The translations under genes were made by a program, and so were the position numbers. A stretch of 64,000 nucleotides of DNA. It comes from Oenanthe sinensis (Eukaryota > Streptophyta > Magnoliopsida > Apiales > Apiaceae). Positions within the stretch are counted from its first letter, which is position 1, and each line of letters opens with the position of its first letter. The stretch spans positions 23,271,886 through 23,335,885 of the forward strand of contig CM053800.1 of assembly GCA_028671895.1 (NCBI GenBank), read 5' to 3'. A model generated the notes under the pieces. That model had not been told where the DNA came from and searched no databases. It worked only from the letters and a program-made list of their open reading frames with translations. Positions 11,694-26,412 of this stretch are shown here, piece by piece.

Positions 11694-13275
11694 TGAAGGG
11701 TTTCGGGCATGAAAACGCAGCGGAATTAACGTAAAAATAAAAAAAAAATTGAAACCCAATCGCAGGATCCATGTATAACGTTGGATAATTATGGTGAAGA
11801 AGTATGTACCTTAACAAATTTTTCTTATGCTGTTTAATGGAGGTCCAGAAGGATGAATCACAGCAGTCCTTTGTTGCAAAGATTTGCTCTCTAAAGAAGT
11901 CCACACGAACGCCCGATCGTCTTACGATCACCGGAGTCGGTACTAGCCGAATTGTTTGCCTCTCTCTCTCACTTTCTCTAGCCTCTCTTGATGTTGAGCA
12001 GCTAGGGTTTTTCTCTAAAAACGAAATTTGATAATTAAACCCTAATACTATACATCATTATGTATATATAGGGGAGAGAGAGATTTTGGGCCTAACCCTA
12101 ATCCATGTGGTTTCCAAAACCCATTATGACTTTGGGTTATTATTATTATTAAATCTGAATTCTAATATAATTAATCAAGTCCCACTTAATTAATTCAATA
12201 ATTAAATTCGAATAATAATAATACTTATTAAATCTGAATTCTAATATAATTAATCAAGTCCCACTTAATTAATTTAATAATTAAATTCGAATAACCAATA
12301 ATATATTTAAATTCATAATTTAAATAAACCTCCGTTTTGACGTTCTTTGTGTGTGACCCTTTAGGTTATTATTACGTTAGCAATAATTTTATTATCTAAT
12401 AATAAAATTATAAACAATGAGCGGCATCTAGTAATACATCATTGCTACCCAAGTAACAATAATAATTGGTGATTCAATTAAACCTTTCGTGAATAATGTG
12501 CAATGTAATATAATCTCTTTAACCTTATATTATAGATAAAACTCGAGGCATGTATAGTGTCATCCTCTTCAACATTTAATCTCGGTTTCCTTGATCAATG
12601 AGTAGACTATTTAAACAAATCAATATTTGAGCATGGCCATGCATTTCATAGTCTCACTCAATCAAGAGGCCAATAATATCACTCCTAGAATTGGAGGGTT
12701 AAATCCTATATCTATCATTCATATTCCTTATACGATTCATAGCATACCCAATGTACACCTTTATCATTACCCGGTTAAAGGTAACTTTGAGTGTAATCAA
12801 AGTATATTAATTCTCGTATAAAAATATAATGATTTCAAGTCAGAGGATCATTACATCATTATCACAGTGAGATTTCTTATGACATTTATTAACATGTAGA
12901 ATCTCACGGCGGGTCTTTCCAGTGTCATGTATTGATACATACACTTATGTTCTTGACTTTAGTATCACTATACCTATGACCAATGAGATGTGGTCATCCG
13001 TCAACAAACATACTAGTCTTATTGCATTATTATTGTCCTTAAATAATAATACTTGACTTGGGAATTTTAGGAATAAAATATTATTCATATAATCTCATTT
13101 TTAAGTCACATACTTAAAGATATATATTACGTATTAATATTCCAAGGACATTTATTATCCTTTCAATTTATAAAGACATAATAAATAATAATAATTCTGG
13201 ACATTAAAAGACATAATCCTTAAATGTTTTCAATAAAACATTAAAAGTATTGTCTCTAGGACACCAATACTAACA
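11694..13275 (-). mobile_element. 5' LTR of the Copia element, 1.58 kb
   Basis: In minus-strand sense it begins TGTTAGTATTGGTGTCC and ends CCGAAACCCTTCA, giving TG...CA ends. The PBS follows at once, so this is the 5' LTR. The outside base is directly satellite (13276 onward); the 5-bp flank there is GTAAC. The partner LTR is missing, so age and target-site duplication cannot be judged. Confidence 0.8.
12151..12308. repeat. 79-bp tandem duplication in the LTR
   Basis: AAATCTGAATTCTAATATAA and the following bases through AATTAAATTCGAATAA occur at 12151 and again at 12230, with only a few differences. Confidence 0.75.
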
Positions 13276-16200
13276 GTAACTTCATTCTGGACTCGTTTGA
13301 ACATAGAAACAACTAATAAACTCTTGTAGGATCATTCATGGCTCATTTTAACCTGGAAACAATTCATAACAACTTGAGACTTTATTTTTGAGACGTTCGA
13401 ACTTGAAACAACTTGTAGCTTAATTCTTCACTCGTTTGAACTTGGAAACAACTAGTAAAATCTTGTTGGATTATTCTTGGCTCATTTGAACATAAAAACA
13501 ATACATAACAACTTCTGACTTCATTCTTGACTCGTTCGAACTTGGAAACAACTTGTAGCTTCATTCTTGACTCGTTTAAACTTGGAATTAACTTGTTTTT
13601 GTCGAATATATTCATTACTACTTGAGACTTCATTTTTCAGACGTTCAAACTTGTAAACAACTTTTAACTTCATTGTTGACTCATTTGAACTTGGAAACAA
13701 CTTGTACACTGTAGTAGGATCATTCTTGGCTCATTTCAACCAGAAAACAATTCATAACAACTTCTTACTTCATTATTGACTCGTTCGAACTTGGAAACAA
13801 CTTGTAGCTTCATTCTTGACTCATTTAAACTTGGAATTAACTTGTTTTTGTCGAATATATTCATTACTACTTGAGACTTTATTTTTCAGTCGTTCGAACT
13901 TGTAAACAACTTTTAGCTTCATTGTTGACTCATTTGAACTTGGAAACAACTTGTACACTCTTGTAGTATCATTCTTGGCTCATTTCAACATGAAAACAAT
14001 TCATAACAACTTCTTACTTCATTATTTACTCGTTCGAACTTGGAAACAACTTGTAACTTCATTCTTGACTCGTTTGAACATAGAAATAACTAGTAAACTC
14101 CTGTAGGATTATTATTTGCTCATTTGAATATGAAAACAATACATAACAACTTTTGATTTCATTCTTGACTCGTTCGAACTTGGATACAACTTGTAGCATC
14201 ATTCTTGACTCTTTTGGACATGGAAACAAATTGTAAACTCTTGTAGGATCATTCTTGGCTCAGTTGAACATGAAAACAATTTATAACAACTTGAGACTTC
14301 ATTCTTGACTCGTTCGAACTTGGAAACAACTTGTAGCTTCATTATTGACTCATTTGAACATGGAAACAACTACTAAAATCTTGTAGGATCATTCTTGGCT
14401 CATTTGAACATGAAAACAATTCATAACAACATCTTCCTTAATTCTTGACTCGTTCGAACTTGGAAACAACTTGTAACTTCATTCTTGACTCGATTGAACA
14501 TAGAAACTAGTAAACTCTTGTAGGATTATTCTTGGCTCATTTGAACATGAAAACAATACTTAAAAACTTCTGACTTCATTCTAAACTCGGTCGAACTTGG
14601 AAACAAGTTGTAGCTTCATTCTTGACTCGTTTGAATATAGAAACAACTAGTAAACTCTTGTAGGATTATTCTTGGCTCATTTGAACATGTAAACAATACA
14701 TAACAACTTCTGACTTCATTATTGAATCGTCCGAACTTGTAAACAACATATAGCTTCATTATTGACTCGTTTGAACATGGAAACAACATCTAAACACCTA
14801 TAGGATCATTCTTGACTCGTTCGAACTTAGAAACAACTTGTAGCTTCATTCTTGACTCGTTTGAACATGGAAACAAATTGTAAACTCTTGTAGGATCATT
14901 TTTGGTTCATTTCAACATGAAAACAATTTATAACAACTTGAGACTTCATTCATGACTCGTTCGAACTTGTAAACAACTTATAGCTTCATTATTGACTCGT
15001 TTGAACATGGAAACAACTTCTAAACTCTTGTAGGATCATTCTTGACTCGTTCGAACTTGGAAACAACTTGTAACTTCATTCTTAACTTGTTTGAACATAG
15101 AAACAATTCATAACAACTTCTGACTTCATTGTTGACTTGTTCGAACTTTGAAACAACTTGTAGCTTCATTCTTGAATTGTTTGAACTTCGAAACAACTTG
15201 TAAACTCTTGTAGGATCATTTTTGTCGAAAATATTCATTGCTACTTGAGACTTCATTTTTGAGTCGTTCGAACTTGGAAACAACTTGTAGCATCATTCTT
15301 GACTCGTTTGAACATGGAAACAAATTGTAAACTCTTGTAGGATCATTCTTGGCTCATTTGACCATGAAAACAATTTATAAAAACTTGAGACTTTATTCTT
15401 GACTCATTCGAACTTGTAAACAACTTACAGCTACATTATTGACTCGTTAGAACATGGAAACAACTTTTAAACTATTGTAGGATCATTCTTGGCTCATTCG
15501 AACTTGGAAACAACTTGTAACTTCATTCTTGACTTGTTTGAACATAGAAACAACTAGTAAACTCTTGTAGTATTATTCTTGGTTCATTTGAACATGAAAA
15601 CAATCCATAATAACTTCTGACTTCATTCTTGACTCGTTCGAACTTGGAAACAACTTGTAGCTTCATTCTTGACTCGTTTGATCATGGAAACAAATTGTAA
15701 CCTCTTGTAGGATCGTTCTTTGCTCATTTGACCATGAAAATAATTTATAAAAACTTGAGAATTCATTCTTGACTGGTTCGAACTTGAAAATAACTTATAG
15801 CTTCATTATTGACTCGTTTGTACATGGAAACAACTTCTAAACTCTTGTAAGATCATTCTTGACTCGTTCGAACTTGGAAACAAATTGTAATCTCTTGTAG
15901 GATCATTCTTGGCTCAGTTGAACATGAAAACAATTTATAACAACTTGAGACTTCATTCTTGACTCGTTCGAACTTGTAAACAACTTATAGCTTCATTATT
16001 GACTCGTTTGAAGATGGAAAAAACTACTAAACTCTTGTAGGATCATTCCTTGCTCATTTGAACATGAAAACAATTCATAACAACTTGAGACTTTATTTTT
16101 GAGTCGTCCGAACTTGAAACAACTTGTAGCTTCATTCTTTACTCGTTTGAACTTGGAAACAACTAGTAAACTCTTGTAGGATTATTCTTGGTTCATTTGA

Positions 16201-19200
16201 ACATAAAAACAATATATAACAACTTCTGACTTCATTCTTGACTTGTTCGAACTTGGAAACAACTTGTAGCTTCATTCTTGACTCGTTTGAACATGGAAAC
16301 AAATTGTAAACTCTTGTAGGATCATTCTTGGCTCATTTGACCATGAATTTTTTTTATAAAAACTTGAGACTTCATTCTTGACTCCTTCGAACTTGTAAAC
16401 AACTTATAGCTTCATTATTGACTCGTTAGAACATGGAAACAATTTCTAAACTCTTGTAGGATCATTCTTGACTCGTTCGAACTTGGAAACAACTTGTAAC
16501 TTCATTCTTGACTCGTTTGAACATAGAAACAACTAGTAAACTCTTGTAGTAGTATTCTTGGCTCATTTGAACATGAAAACAATACATAACAACTTCTGAC
16601 TTCATTCTTGACTCGTTCGAACTTGGAAACAACTTGTATCTTCATTCTTGACTCGTTTGATCATGGAAACAAATTGTAACCTCTTGTAGGATCATTCTTG
16701 GCTCGTTCGAACTTGGAAACAAATTGTAAACTCTTGTAGGATCATTCTTGGCTCTGTTGAACATGAAAACAATTTATATCAACTTGAGACTTCATTCTTG
16801 ACTCGTTCGAACTTCTAAACAACTTATAGCTTCATTATTGACTCGTTTGAACATGGAAACAACTACTAAACTCTTGTAGTATCATCCCTTGCTCATTTGA
16901 ACATGAAAACAATTCATAACAACTTAAGACTTTATTTTTGAGTCGTCCGAACTTGAAACAACTTGTAGCTTCATTCTATACTCGTTTGAACTTGGAAACA
17001 ACTAGTAAACTCTTGTAGGATTATTCTTGGCTCATTTGAACATGAAAACAATACATAACAACTTCTGACTTCATTCTTGACTCGTTCGAACTTGGAAACA
17101 ACTTGTAGCTTCATTCTTGACTCGTTTGATCATGGAAACAAATTGTAACCTCTTGTAGGATCATTCTTGGCTCATTTGACCATGAAAACAATTTATAAAA
17201 ACTTGAGACTTCATTCTTGACTGGTTCGAACTTGTAAGCAACTTATAGCTTCATTATTGACTCGTTTGAACATGGAAACAACTTCTAAACTCTTGTAACA
17301 TCATTCTTGACTCGTTCGAACTTGGAAACAAATTGTAAACTCTTGTAGGATCATTCTTGGCTCTGTTGAACATGAAAACAATTTATATCAACTTGAGACT
17401 TCATTCTTGACTCGTTCGAACTTCTAAACAACTTATAGCTTCATTATTGACTCGTTTGAACATGGAAACAACTACTAACCTCTTGTAGTATCATCCCTTG
17501 CTCATTTGAACATGAAAACAATTCATAACAACTTAAGACTTTATTTTTGAGTCGTCCGAACTTGAAACAACTTGTAGCGTCATTCTTTACTCGTTTGAAC
17601 TTGAAAACAACTAGTAAACTCTTGTAGGATTATTCTTGGTTCATTTGAACATAAAAACAATACATAACAACTTCTGACTTCATTCTTGACTTGTTCGAAC
17701 TTGGAAAAAACTTGTAGCTTCATTCTTGACTCGTTTGAACATGGAAACAAATTGTAAACTCTTGTAGGATCATTCTTGGCTCATTTGACCATGAATTTTT
17801 TTTATAAAAACTTGAGACTTCATTCTTGACTCCTTCGAACTTGTAAACAACTTATAGGTTCATTATTGACTCGTTAGAACATGGAAACAATTTCTAAACT
17901 CTTGTAGGATCATTCTTGACTCGTTCGAACTTGGAAACAACTTGTAACTTCATTCTTGACTCGTTTGAACATAGAAACAACTAGTAAACTCTTGTAGTAG
18001 TATTATTGGCTCATTTGAACATGAAAACAATACATAACAACTTCTGACTTCATTCTTGACTCGTTCGAACTTGGAAACAACTTGTAGCTTCATTCTTGAC
18101 TCGTTTGATCATGGAAACAAATTGTAACCTCTTGTAGGATCATTCTTGGCTCATTTGACCATGAAAACAATTTATAAAAACTTGAGACTTCATTCTTGAC
18201 TGGTTCGAACTTGTAAACAACTTATAGCTTCGTTATTGACTCGTTTGAACATGGAAACAACTTCTAAACTCTTGTAGCATCATTCTTGACTCGTTCGAAC
18301 TTGGAAACAAATTGTAAACTCTTATAGGATCATTCTTGGCTCTGTTGAACATGAAAACAATTTATATCAACTTGAGACTTCATTCTTGACTCGTTCGAAC
18401 TTCTAAACAACTTATAGCTTCATTATTGACTCGTTTGACCATGGAAACAACTACTAAACTCTTGTAGTATCATCCCTTGCTCATTTGAACATGAAAACAA
18501 TTCATAACAACTTAAGACTTTATTTTTGAGTCGTCCGAACTTGAAACAACTTGTAGCTTCATTCTTTAGTCGTTTGAACTTGGAAACAACTAGTATACTC
18601 TTGTAGGATTATTCTTGGTTCATTTGAACATAAAAACAATACATAACAACTTCTGACTTCATTCTTGACTTGTTCGAACTTGGAAACAACTTGTAGCTTC
18701 ATTCTTGACTCGTTTGAACATGGAAACAAATTGTAAACTCTTGTAGGATCATTCTTGGCTCATTTGACCATGAAAACAATTTATAAAAACTTGAGACTTC
18801 ATTCTTGACTGGTTCGAACTTGTAAACAACTTATAGCTTCATTATTGACTCGTTTGAACATGGAAACAACTTCTAAACTCTTGTAGCATCATTCTTGACT
18901 CGTTCGAACTTGGAAACAAATTGTAAACTCTTGTAGGATCATTCTTGGCTCTGTTTAACATGAAAACAATTTATATCAACTTGAGACTTCATTCTTGACT
19001 CGTTCGAACTTCTAAACAACTTATAGCTTCATTATTGACTCGTTTGAACATGGAAACAACTACTAAACTCTTGTAGTATCATCCCTTGCTCATTTGAACA
19101 TGAAAACAATTCATAACAACTTAAGACTTTATTTTTGAGTCGTCCGAACTTGAAACAACTTGTAGCTTCATTCTTTACTCGTTTGAACTTGGAAACAACT

Positions 19201-22200
19201 AGTAAACTCTTGTAGGATTATTCTTGGTTCATTTGAACATAAAAACAATACATAACAACTTCTGACTTCATTCTTGACTTGTTCGAACTTGGAAACAACT
19301 TGTAGCTTCATTCTTGACTCGTTTGAACATGGAAACAAATTGTAAACTCTTGTAGGATCATTCTTGGCTCATTTGACCATGAATTTTTTTTATAAAAACT
19401 TGAGACTTCATTCTTGACTCCTTCGAACTTGTAAACAACATATAGCTTCATTATTGACTCGTTAGAACATGGAAACAATTTCTAAACTCTTGTAGGATCA
19501 TTCTTGACTCGTTCGAACTTGGAAACAACTTGCAACTTCATTCTTGACTCGTTTGAACATAGAAACAACTAGTAAACTTTTGTAGTAGTATTATTGGCTC
19601 ATTTGAACATGAAAACAATACATAACAACTTCTGACTTCATTCTTGACTCGTTCGAACTTGGAAACAACTTGTAGCTTCATTCTTGACTTATTTGATCAT
19701 GGAAACAAATTGTAACCTCTTGTAGGATCATTCTTGGCTCATTTGACCATGAAAACAATTTATAAAAACTTGAGACTTCATTCTTGACTAGTTCGAACTT
19801 GTAAACAACTTATAGCTTCATTATTGACTCGTTTGAATATGGAAACAACTTCTAAACTCTTGTAGGATCATTCTTGACTCGTTCGAACTTGGAAACAAAT
19901 TGTAAACTCTTGTAGGATCATTCTTGGCTCAGTTGAACATGAAAACAATTTATAACAACTTGAAACTTCATTCTTGACTCGTTCGAACTTGTAAACAACT
20001 TATAGCTTCATTATTGACTCGTTTGAACATGGAAACAACTACTAAACTCTTGTAGGATCATTCCTTGCTCATTTGAACATGAAAATAATTCATAACAACT
20101 TGAGACTTTATTTTTGAGTCGTCCGAACTTGAAACAACTTGTAGCTTCATTCTTTACTCGTTTGAACTTGGAAACAACTAGTAAACTCTTGTAGGATTAT
20201 TCTTGGTTCATTTGAACATAAAAACAATACATAACAACTTCTGACTTCATTCTTGACTTGTTCAAACTTGGAAACAACTTGTAGCTTCATTCTTGACTGT
20301 CTTGAACATGGAAACAAATTGTAAACTCCTGTAGGATCATTCTTGGCTCATTTGACCATGAAATTTTTTTATAAAAACTTGAGACTTCATTCTTGACTCC
20401 TTCGAACTTGTAAACAACTTATAGCTTCATTATTGACTCGTTAGAACATGGAAACAATTTCTAAACTCTTGTAGGATCATTCTTGACTCGTTCGAACTTG
20501 GAAACAACTTGCAACTTCATTCTTGACTCGTTTGAACATAGAAACAACTAGTAAACTCTTGTAGTAGTATTCTTGGCTTATTTGAACATGAAAACAAAAC
20601 ATAACAACTTTTGACTTTATTCTTGACTCGTTCGAACTTGGAAACAACTTGTAGCTTCATTCTTGACTCGTTTGATCATGGAAACAAATTGTAACCTCTT
20701 GTAGGATCATTCTTGGCTCATTTGACCATGAAAACAATTTATAAAAACTTGAGACTTCATTCTTGACTGGTTCGAACTTGTAAACAACTTATAGCTTCAT
20801 TATTGACTCGTTTGAACATGGAAACAACTTCTAAACTCTTGTAGGATCATTCTTGACTCGTTCGAACTTGGAAACAAATTGTAAACTCTTGTAGGATCAT
20901 TCTTGGCTCAGTTGAACATGAAAACAATTTATAACAACTTGAGACTTCATTCTTGACTCGTTCGAACTTGTAAACAACTTATGGCTTCATTATTGACTCG
21001 TTTGAACATGGAAACAACTACTAAACTCTTGTAGGATCATTCCTTGCTCATTTGAACATGAAAACAATTCATAACAACTTGAGACTTTATTTTTGAGTCG
21101 TCCGACCTTGAAACAACTTGTAGCTTCATTCTTTACTCGTTTGAATATGGAAACAACTAGTAAACTCTTGTAGGATTATTCTTGGTTCATTTGAACATAA
21201 AAACAATACATAACAACTTCTGACTTCATTCTTGACTTGTTCGAACTTGGAAACAACTTGTAACTTCATTCTTGACTCGTTTGAACATGGAAACAAATTG
21301 TAAACTCTTGTAGGATTATTCTTGGCTCATTTGACCATGAAAACAATTTATAAAAACTTGAGACTTCATTCTTGACTGGTTCGAACTTGTAAACAACTTA
21401 TAGCTTCATTATTGACTCGTTTGAACATGGAAACAACTTCTAAACTCTTGTAGGATCATTCTTGACTCGTTCGAACTTGAAAACAAATTGTAAACTCATG
21501 TAGGATCATTCTTGGCTCAGTTGAACATGAAAATAATTTATAACAACTTGAGACTTCATTCTTGACTCGTTCGAACTTGTAAATAACTTATAGCTTCATT
21601 ATTAACTCGTTTGAACATGGAAACAACTACTAAACTCTTGTAGGATCATTCCTTGCTCATTTGAACATGAAAACAATTCATAACAACTTGAGACTTTATT
21701 TTTGAGTCGTCCGAACTTGAAACAACTTGTAGCTTCATTCTTTACTCGTTTGAACTTGGAAACAACTAGTAAACTCTTGTAGGATAATTCTTGGTTCATT
21801 TGAACATAAAAACAATAGATAACAACTTCTGACTTCATTCTTGACTTGTTCGAACTTGGAAACAACTTGTAGCTTCATTCTTGACTCGTTTGGACATGGA
21901 AACAAATTGTAAACTCTTGTAGGATCATTCTTGTCTCATTTGACCACGAAAAAAATTTATAAAAATTTGAGACTTCATTCTTGACTGGTTCGAACTTGTA
22001 AACAACTTGTAGCTTCATTATTGACTCGTTTGAACATGGAAATAACTTCTAAACTCTTGTAGGATCATTTTTAGCTCATTTAAACATGAAAATAATTCAT
22101 AACAACATCTTACTTCATTCTTGACTCGTTCGAACTTGGAAACAACTTGTAGCTTCATTCTTGACTCGTTTGAACATAGAAACAACTAGTAAACTCTTAT

Positions 22201-25200
22201 AGTATCATTTTTGGTTCATTTGAACATGAAATAATTTATAAAAACTTGAGACTTCATTTGTTGACTCGTTCGAACTTGTACATAACTTATAGCTTCATTA
22301 TTGACTCGTTTGAACTTGGAAACAACTTTTAAACTCTTGTAGGATTATTCTTGCCTCATTTGAACTTGAAAACAATTCATAACATCTACTAACTTCATTC
22401 TTGAATCGTTCGAACTTGGAAACGACTTGTATCTTCATTCTTGACTCGTTTGAACTTCGAAAGAACTTGTAAACTCTTGTAGGATCATTTTTGTCGAAAA
22501 TATTCATTACTACTTGAGACTTCATTTTTGAGTCGTTCGAACTTGCAAACAAGATGTAGCTTCATTCTTGACTCGTTTGAACAAGGAAATAAATTGTAAA
22601 CTCTTTTAGGATCATTCTTTGCTCATTTGTCCACGACAACAATTTATAAATAATTGAAACTTCATTCTTGACTCGTTCGAATTGTAAACAACTTATAGCT
22701 TCATTATTGACTCGTTTGAACATGGAAACAAATTGTAAACTCTTGTAGGTTTATTCTTGGCTCATTTGAGCATGAAAATAATTCATAACAACTTCTTACT
22801 TCTTTCTTGACTCTTTCAAGCATGGAAAAAACTTGTAACTTCATTCTTGACTCATTTGAACATCGAAACAACTAGTAAACTCTAGTAAGATTATTCTTGG
22901 CTCATTTGAACATGAAAATTATATATAACACCTTCTGACTTCATTCTTGACTCGTTCGAACTTGGAAACAACTTGTAGCTTCATTCTTCACTTGTTTGAA
23001 CATGGAAACAAATTGTAAACTCTTGTAGGATTATTCTTGGCTCATTTGACCATGAAAACAATTTATAAAAACTTGAGACTTCATTCTTGACTGGTTCGAA
23101 CTTGTAAACAACTTATAGCTTCATTATTGACTCGTTTGAACATGGAAACAACTTCTAAACTCTTGTAGGATCATTCTTGACTCGTTCGAACTTGAAAACA
23201 AATTGTAAACTCTTGTAGGATCATTCTTGGCTCAGTTGAACATGAAAATAATTTATAACAACTTGAGACTTCATTCTTGACTCGTTCGAACTTGTAAATA
23301 ACTTATAGCTTCATTATTAACTCGTTTGAACATGGAAACAACTACTAAACTCTTGTAGGATCATTCCTTGCTCATTTGAACATGAAAACAATTCATAACA
23401 ACTTGAGACTTTATTTTTGAGTCGTCCGAACTTGAAACAACTTGTAGCTTCATTCTTTACTCGTTTGAACTTGGAAACAACTAGTAAACTCTTGTAGGAT
23501 AATTCTTGGTTCATTTGAACATAAAAACAATAGATAACAACTTCTGACTTCATTCTTGACTTGTTCGAACTTGGAAACAACTTGTAGCTTCATTCTTGAC
23601 TCGTTTGGACATGGAAACAAATTGTAAACTCTTGTAGGATCATTCTTGTCTCATTTGACCACGAAAAAAATTTATAAAAATTTGAGACTTCATTCTTGAC
23701 TGGTTCGAACTTGTAAACAACTTGTAGCTTCATTATTGACTCGTTTGAACATGGAAATAACTTCTAAACTCTTGTAGGATCATTTTTAGCTCATTTAAAC
23801 ATGAAAATAATTCATACCAACATCTTACTTCATTCTTGACTCGTTCGAACTTGGAAACAACTTGTAGCTTCATTCTTGACTCGTTTGAACATAGAAACAA
23901 CTAGTAAACTCTTATAGTATCATTTTTGGTTCATTTGAACATGAAATAATTTATAAAAACTTGAGACTTCATTTGTTGACTCGTTCGAACTTGTACATAA
24001 CTTATAGCTTCATTATTGACTCGTTTGAACTTGGAAACAACTTTTAAACTCTTGTAGGATTATTCTTGCCTCATTTGAACTTGAAAACAATTCATAACAT
24101 CTACTAACTTCATTCTTGAATCGTTCGAACTTGGAAACGACTTGTATCTTCATTCTTGACTCGTTTGAACTTCGAAAGAACTTGTAAACTCTTGTAGGAT
24201 CATTTTTGTCGAAAATATTCATTACTACTTGAGACTTCATTTTTGAGTCGTTCGAACTTGCAAACAAGATGTAGCTTCATTCTTGACTCGTTTGAACAAG
24301 GAAATAAATTGTAAACTCTTTTAGGATCATTCTTTGCTCATTTGTCCACGACAACAATTTATAAATAATTGAAACTTCATTCTTGACTCGTTCGAATTGT
24401 AAACAACTTATAGCTTCATTATTGACTCGTTTGAACATGGAAACAAATTGTAAACTCTTGTAGGTTTATTCTTGGCTCATTTGAGCATGAAAATAATTCA
24501 TAACAACTTCTTACTTCTTTCTTGACTCTTTCAAGCATGGAAAAAACTTGTAACTTCATTCTTGACTCATTTGAACATCGAAACAACTAGTAAACTCTAG
24601 TAAGATTATTCTTGGCTCATTTGAACATGAAAATTATATATAACACCTTCTGACTTCATTCTTGACTCGTTCGAACTTGGAAACAACTTGTAGCTTCATT
24701 CTTCACTTGTTTGAACATGGAAACAAATTGTAAACTCTTGTAGGATCATTCTTTGCTCATTTGACCACAAAAAGAATTTATAAAAACTTGAGGCTTCATT
24801 CTTGACTGGTTCGAACTTGTAAACAACTTGTAGCTTCATTATTGACTCGTTTGAACATGGAAATAACTTCTAAACTCTTGTAGGATCATTTTTGGCTCAT
24901 TTAAACATGAAAATAATTCATAACAACATCTTACTTCATTCTTGACTCGTTCGAACTTGGAAACAACTTGTAGCTTCATTCTTGACTCGTTTGAACATAG
25001 AAACAACTAGTAAACTCATATAGGATCATTTTTAGTTCATTTGAACATGAAATAATTTATAAAAACTTGAGACTTCATTCTTGACTCGTTCGAACTTGGA
25101 CATAACTTATAGCTTCATTATTGACTCGTTTGAACTTGGAAACAACTTTTAAACTCTTGTAGGATTATTCTTGGCTCATTTGAACTTGAAAACAATTCAT

Positions 25201-26187
25201 AACATCTGCTAACTTCATTCTTGAATCGTTCGAACTTGGAAATGTAGCTTCATTCTTGACTCGTTTGAACTTCGAAAGAACTTGTAAACTCTTGTAGGAT
25301 CATTTTTGTCGAAAATATTCATTACTACTTGAGACTTCATTTTTGAGTCGTTCGAACTTGCAAACAAGATGTAGCTTCATTCTTGACTCGTTTGAACAAG
25401 GAAATAAATTGTAAACTCTTGTAGGATCATTCTTTGCTCATTTATCCACGAAAACAATTTATAAATAATTGAAACTTTATTCTTGACTCGTTCGAATTGT
25501 AAACAACTTATAGCTTCATTATTGACTCGTTTGAACATGGAAACAAATTGTAAACTCTTGTAGGATTATTCTTGGCTTATTTGAACATGAAAATAATTCA
25601 TAACAACTTCTTACTTCTTTCTTGACTCTTTCAAGCATGGAAAAAACTTGTAACTTCATTCTTGACTCATTTGAACATCGAAACAACTAGTAAACTCTAG
25701 TAAGATTATTCTTGGCTCATTTGAACATGAAAACAATATATAACACCTTCTGACTTCATTCTCGACTCGTTCGAACTTGGAAACAACTTGTAGCTTCATT
25801 CTTCACTCGTTTGAACTTGGAAACAAATTGTAAACTCTTGTAGGATCATTCTTTGCTCATTTGACCACAAAAAGAATTTATAAAAACTCGAGGCTTCATT
25901 CTTGACTGGTTCGGACTTGTAAACAACTTGTAGCTTCATTATTGACTCGTTTGAACATGGAAATAACTTCTAAACGCTTGTAGGATCATTTTTGGCTCAT
26001 TTAAACATGAAAATAATTCATAACAACATCTTACTTCATTACTGACTCGTTCGAACTTGGAAACAACTTGTAACTTCATTCTTGACTCGTTTGAACATAG
26101 GAACAACTAGTAAACTCTTGTAGGATCATTTTTGGTTCATTTGAACATGATAATTTATAAAAATTTGAGACTTCATTCTTGACTCGT
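13276..26187. repeat. Satellite array, left block (140-bp basic monomer), 12.9 kb
   Basis: Uninterrupted tandem repeats. The basic monomer is 140 bp made of three related subunits of about 40, 50 and 50 bp that share a core CATTCTTGRCTCRTTYGAAC followed by WTGRAAACAA; leaders before the core are GTAGCTT, GTAAACTCTTGTAGGAT and CATAACAACTTGAGACTT. Many units carry the palindrome GTTCGAAC. By length the block holds about 90 monomer equivalents, with higher-order periods (609, 979, 1588 and 1715 bp). A recurring variant contains GTCGAAAATATTCATTACTA. Short open frames inside are repeat by-products. The satellite family is not one I recognise. Confidence 0.95.
21278..24707. repeat. Two near-identical 1715-bp higher-order units
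   Basis: Sequence from about 21278 to 22992 recurs from about 22993 to 24707 with almost no differences; for example the 87-codon stretch at 21602-21865 is identical to 23317-23580 and the 84-codon stretch at 22298-22552 to 24013-24267, both 1715 bp apart. This indicates a recent duplication. Boundaries are approximate. Confidence 0.85.
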
Positions 26188-26412
26188 GCAAAGAATGATC
26201 CTACAAGAATTTAAAAGTTATATCCAAGTTCAAACGAGTTAAGAAAGAAGCTAAAAGTTGGTTCAATGTTCGAACGAGTCAATAATGAAGTCTCAAATTG
26301 TTATGGATTGTTTTCATGTTTAAATGTACAATGTATAATCTTACAGGAGTTTACAAGTTTTTTATATGTTCAAACGAATCAAGAATCAAGCTACAACTTG
26401 GAAACAATTGTT
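26188..26412. repeat. Satellite, opposite orientation, stub left of Gypsy insertion
   Basis: From GCAAAGAATGATCCTACAAG onward the repeat is the reverse complement of the left block. It ends about 225 bp later inside a unit (CAAGCTACAACTTGG), where Gypsy RT sequence starts. The exact junction is uncertain by about 10 bp. Confidence 0.85.

Larger units (their letters stand above)
6971..13275 (-). mobile_element. Truncated Ty1/copia element (Tork/Angela-like?), 5' LTR to mid-RT
   Basis: Read on the minus strand the order is 5' LTR (13275-11694), PBS (11692-11681), a 1.8-kb leader, gag, protease, integrase and RT, the normal Copia order. It stops within RT at 6971, where the Gypsy LTR begins; the rest of RT, the RNase H and the 3' LTR are missing. 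The right end abuts satellite directly, so the element probably inserted into, or at the edge of, the array. Stops at 8941, 8597 and 7508, at least three frameshifts, and lost catalytic residues make it non-autonomous. The clade assignment is tentative. Confidence 0.8.

Noticed and set aside
11358..12821. Plus-strand open frames at 11358-11648, 11804-12031 and 12627-12821
   Set aside because: They lie in the Copia leader or LTR, antisense to the element, with low-complexity composition and no motif.
13382..24267. Minus-strand open frames of 62-87 codons in the left array
   Set aside because: Same satellite by-product; identical copies are 1715 bp apart through duplication.
13276..26187. GTTCGAAC palindromes as Pol III B-box or CENP-B-like boxes
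   Set aside because: The flanking bases do not fit the B-box consensus, and no CENP-B box core is present.
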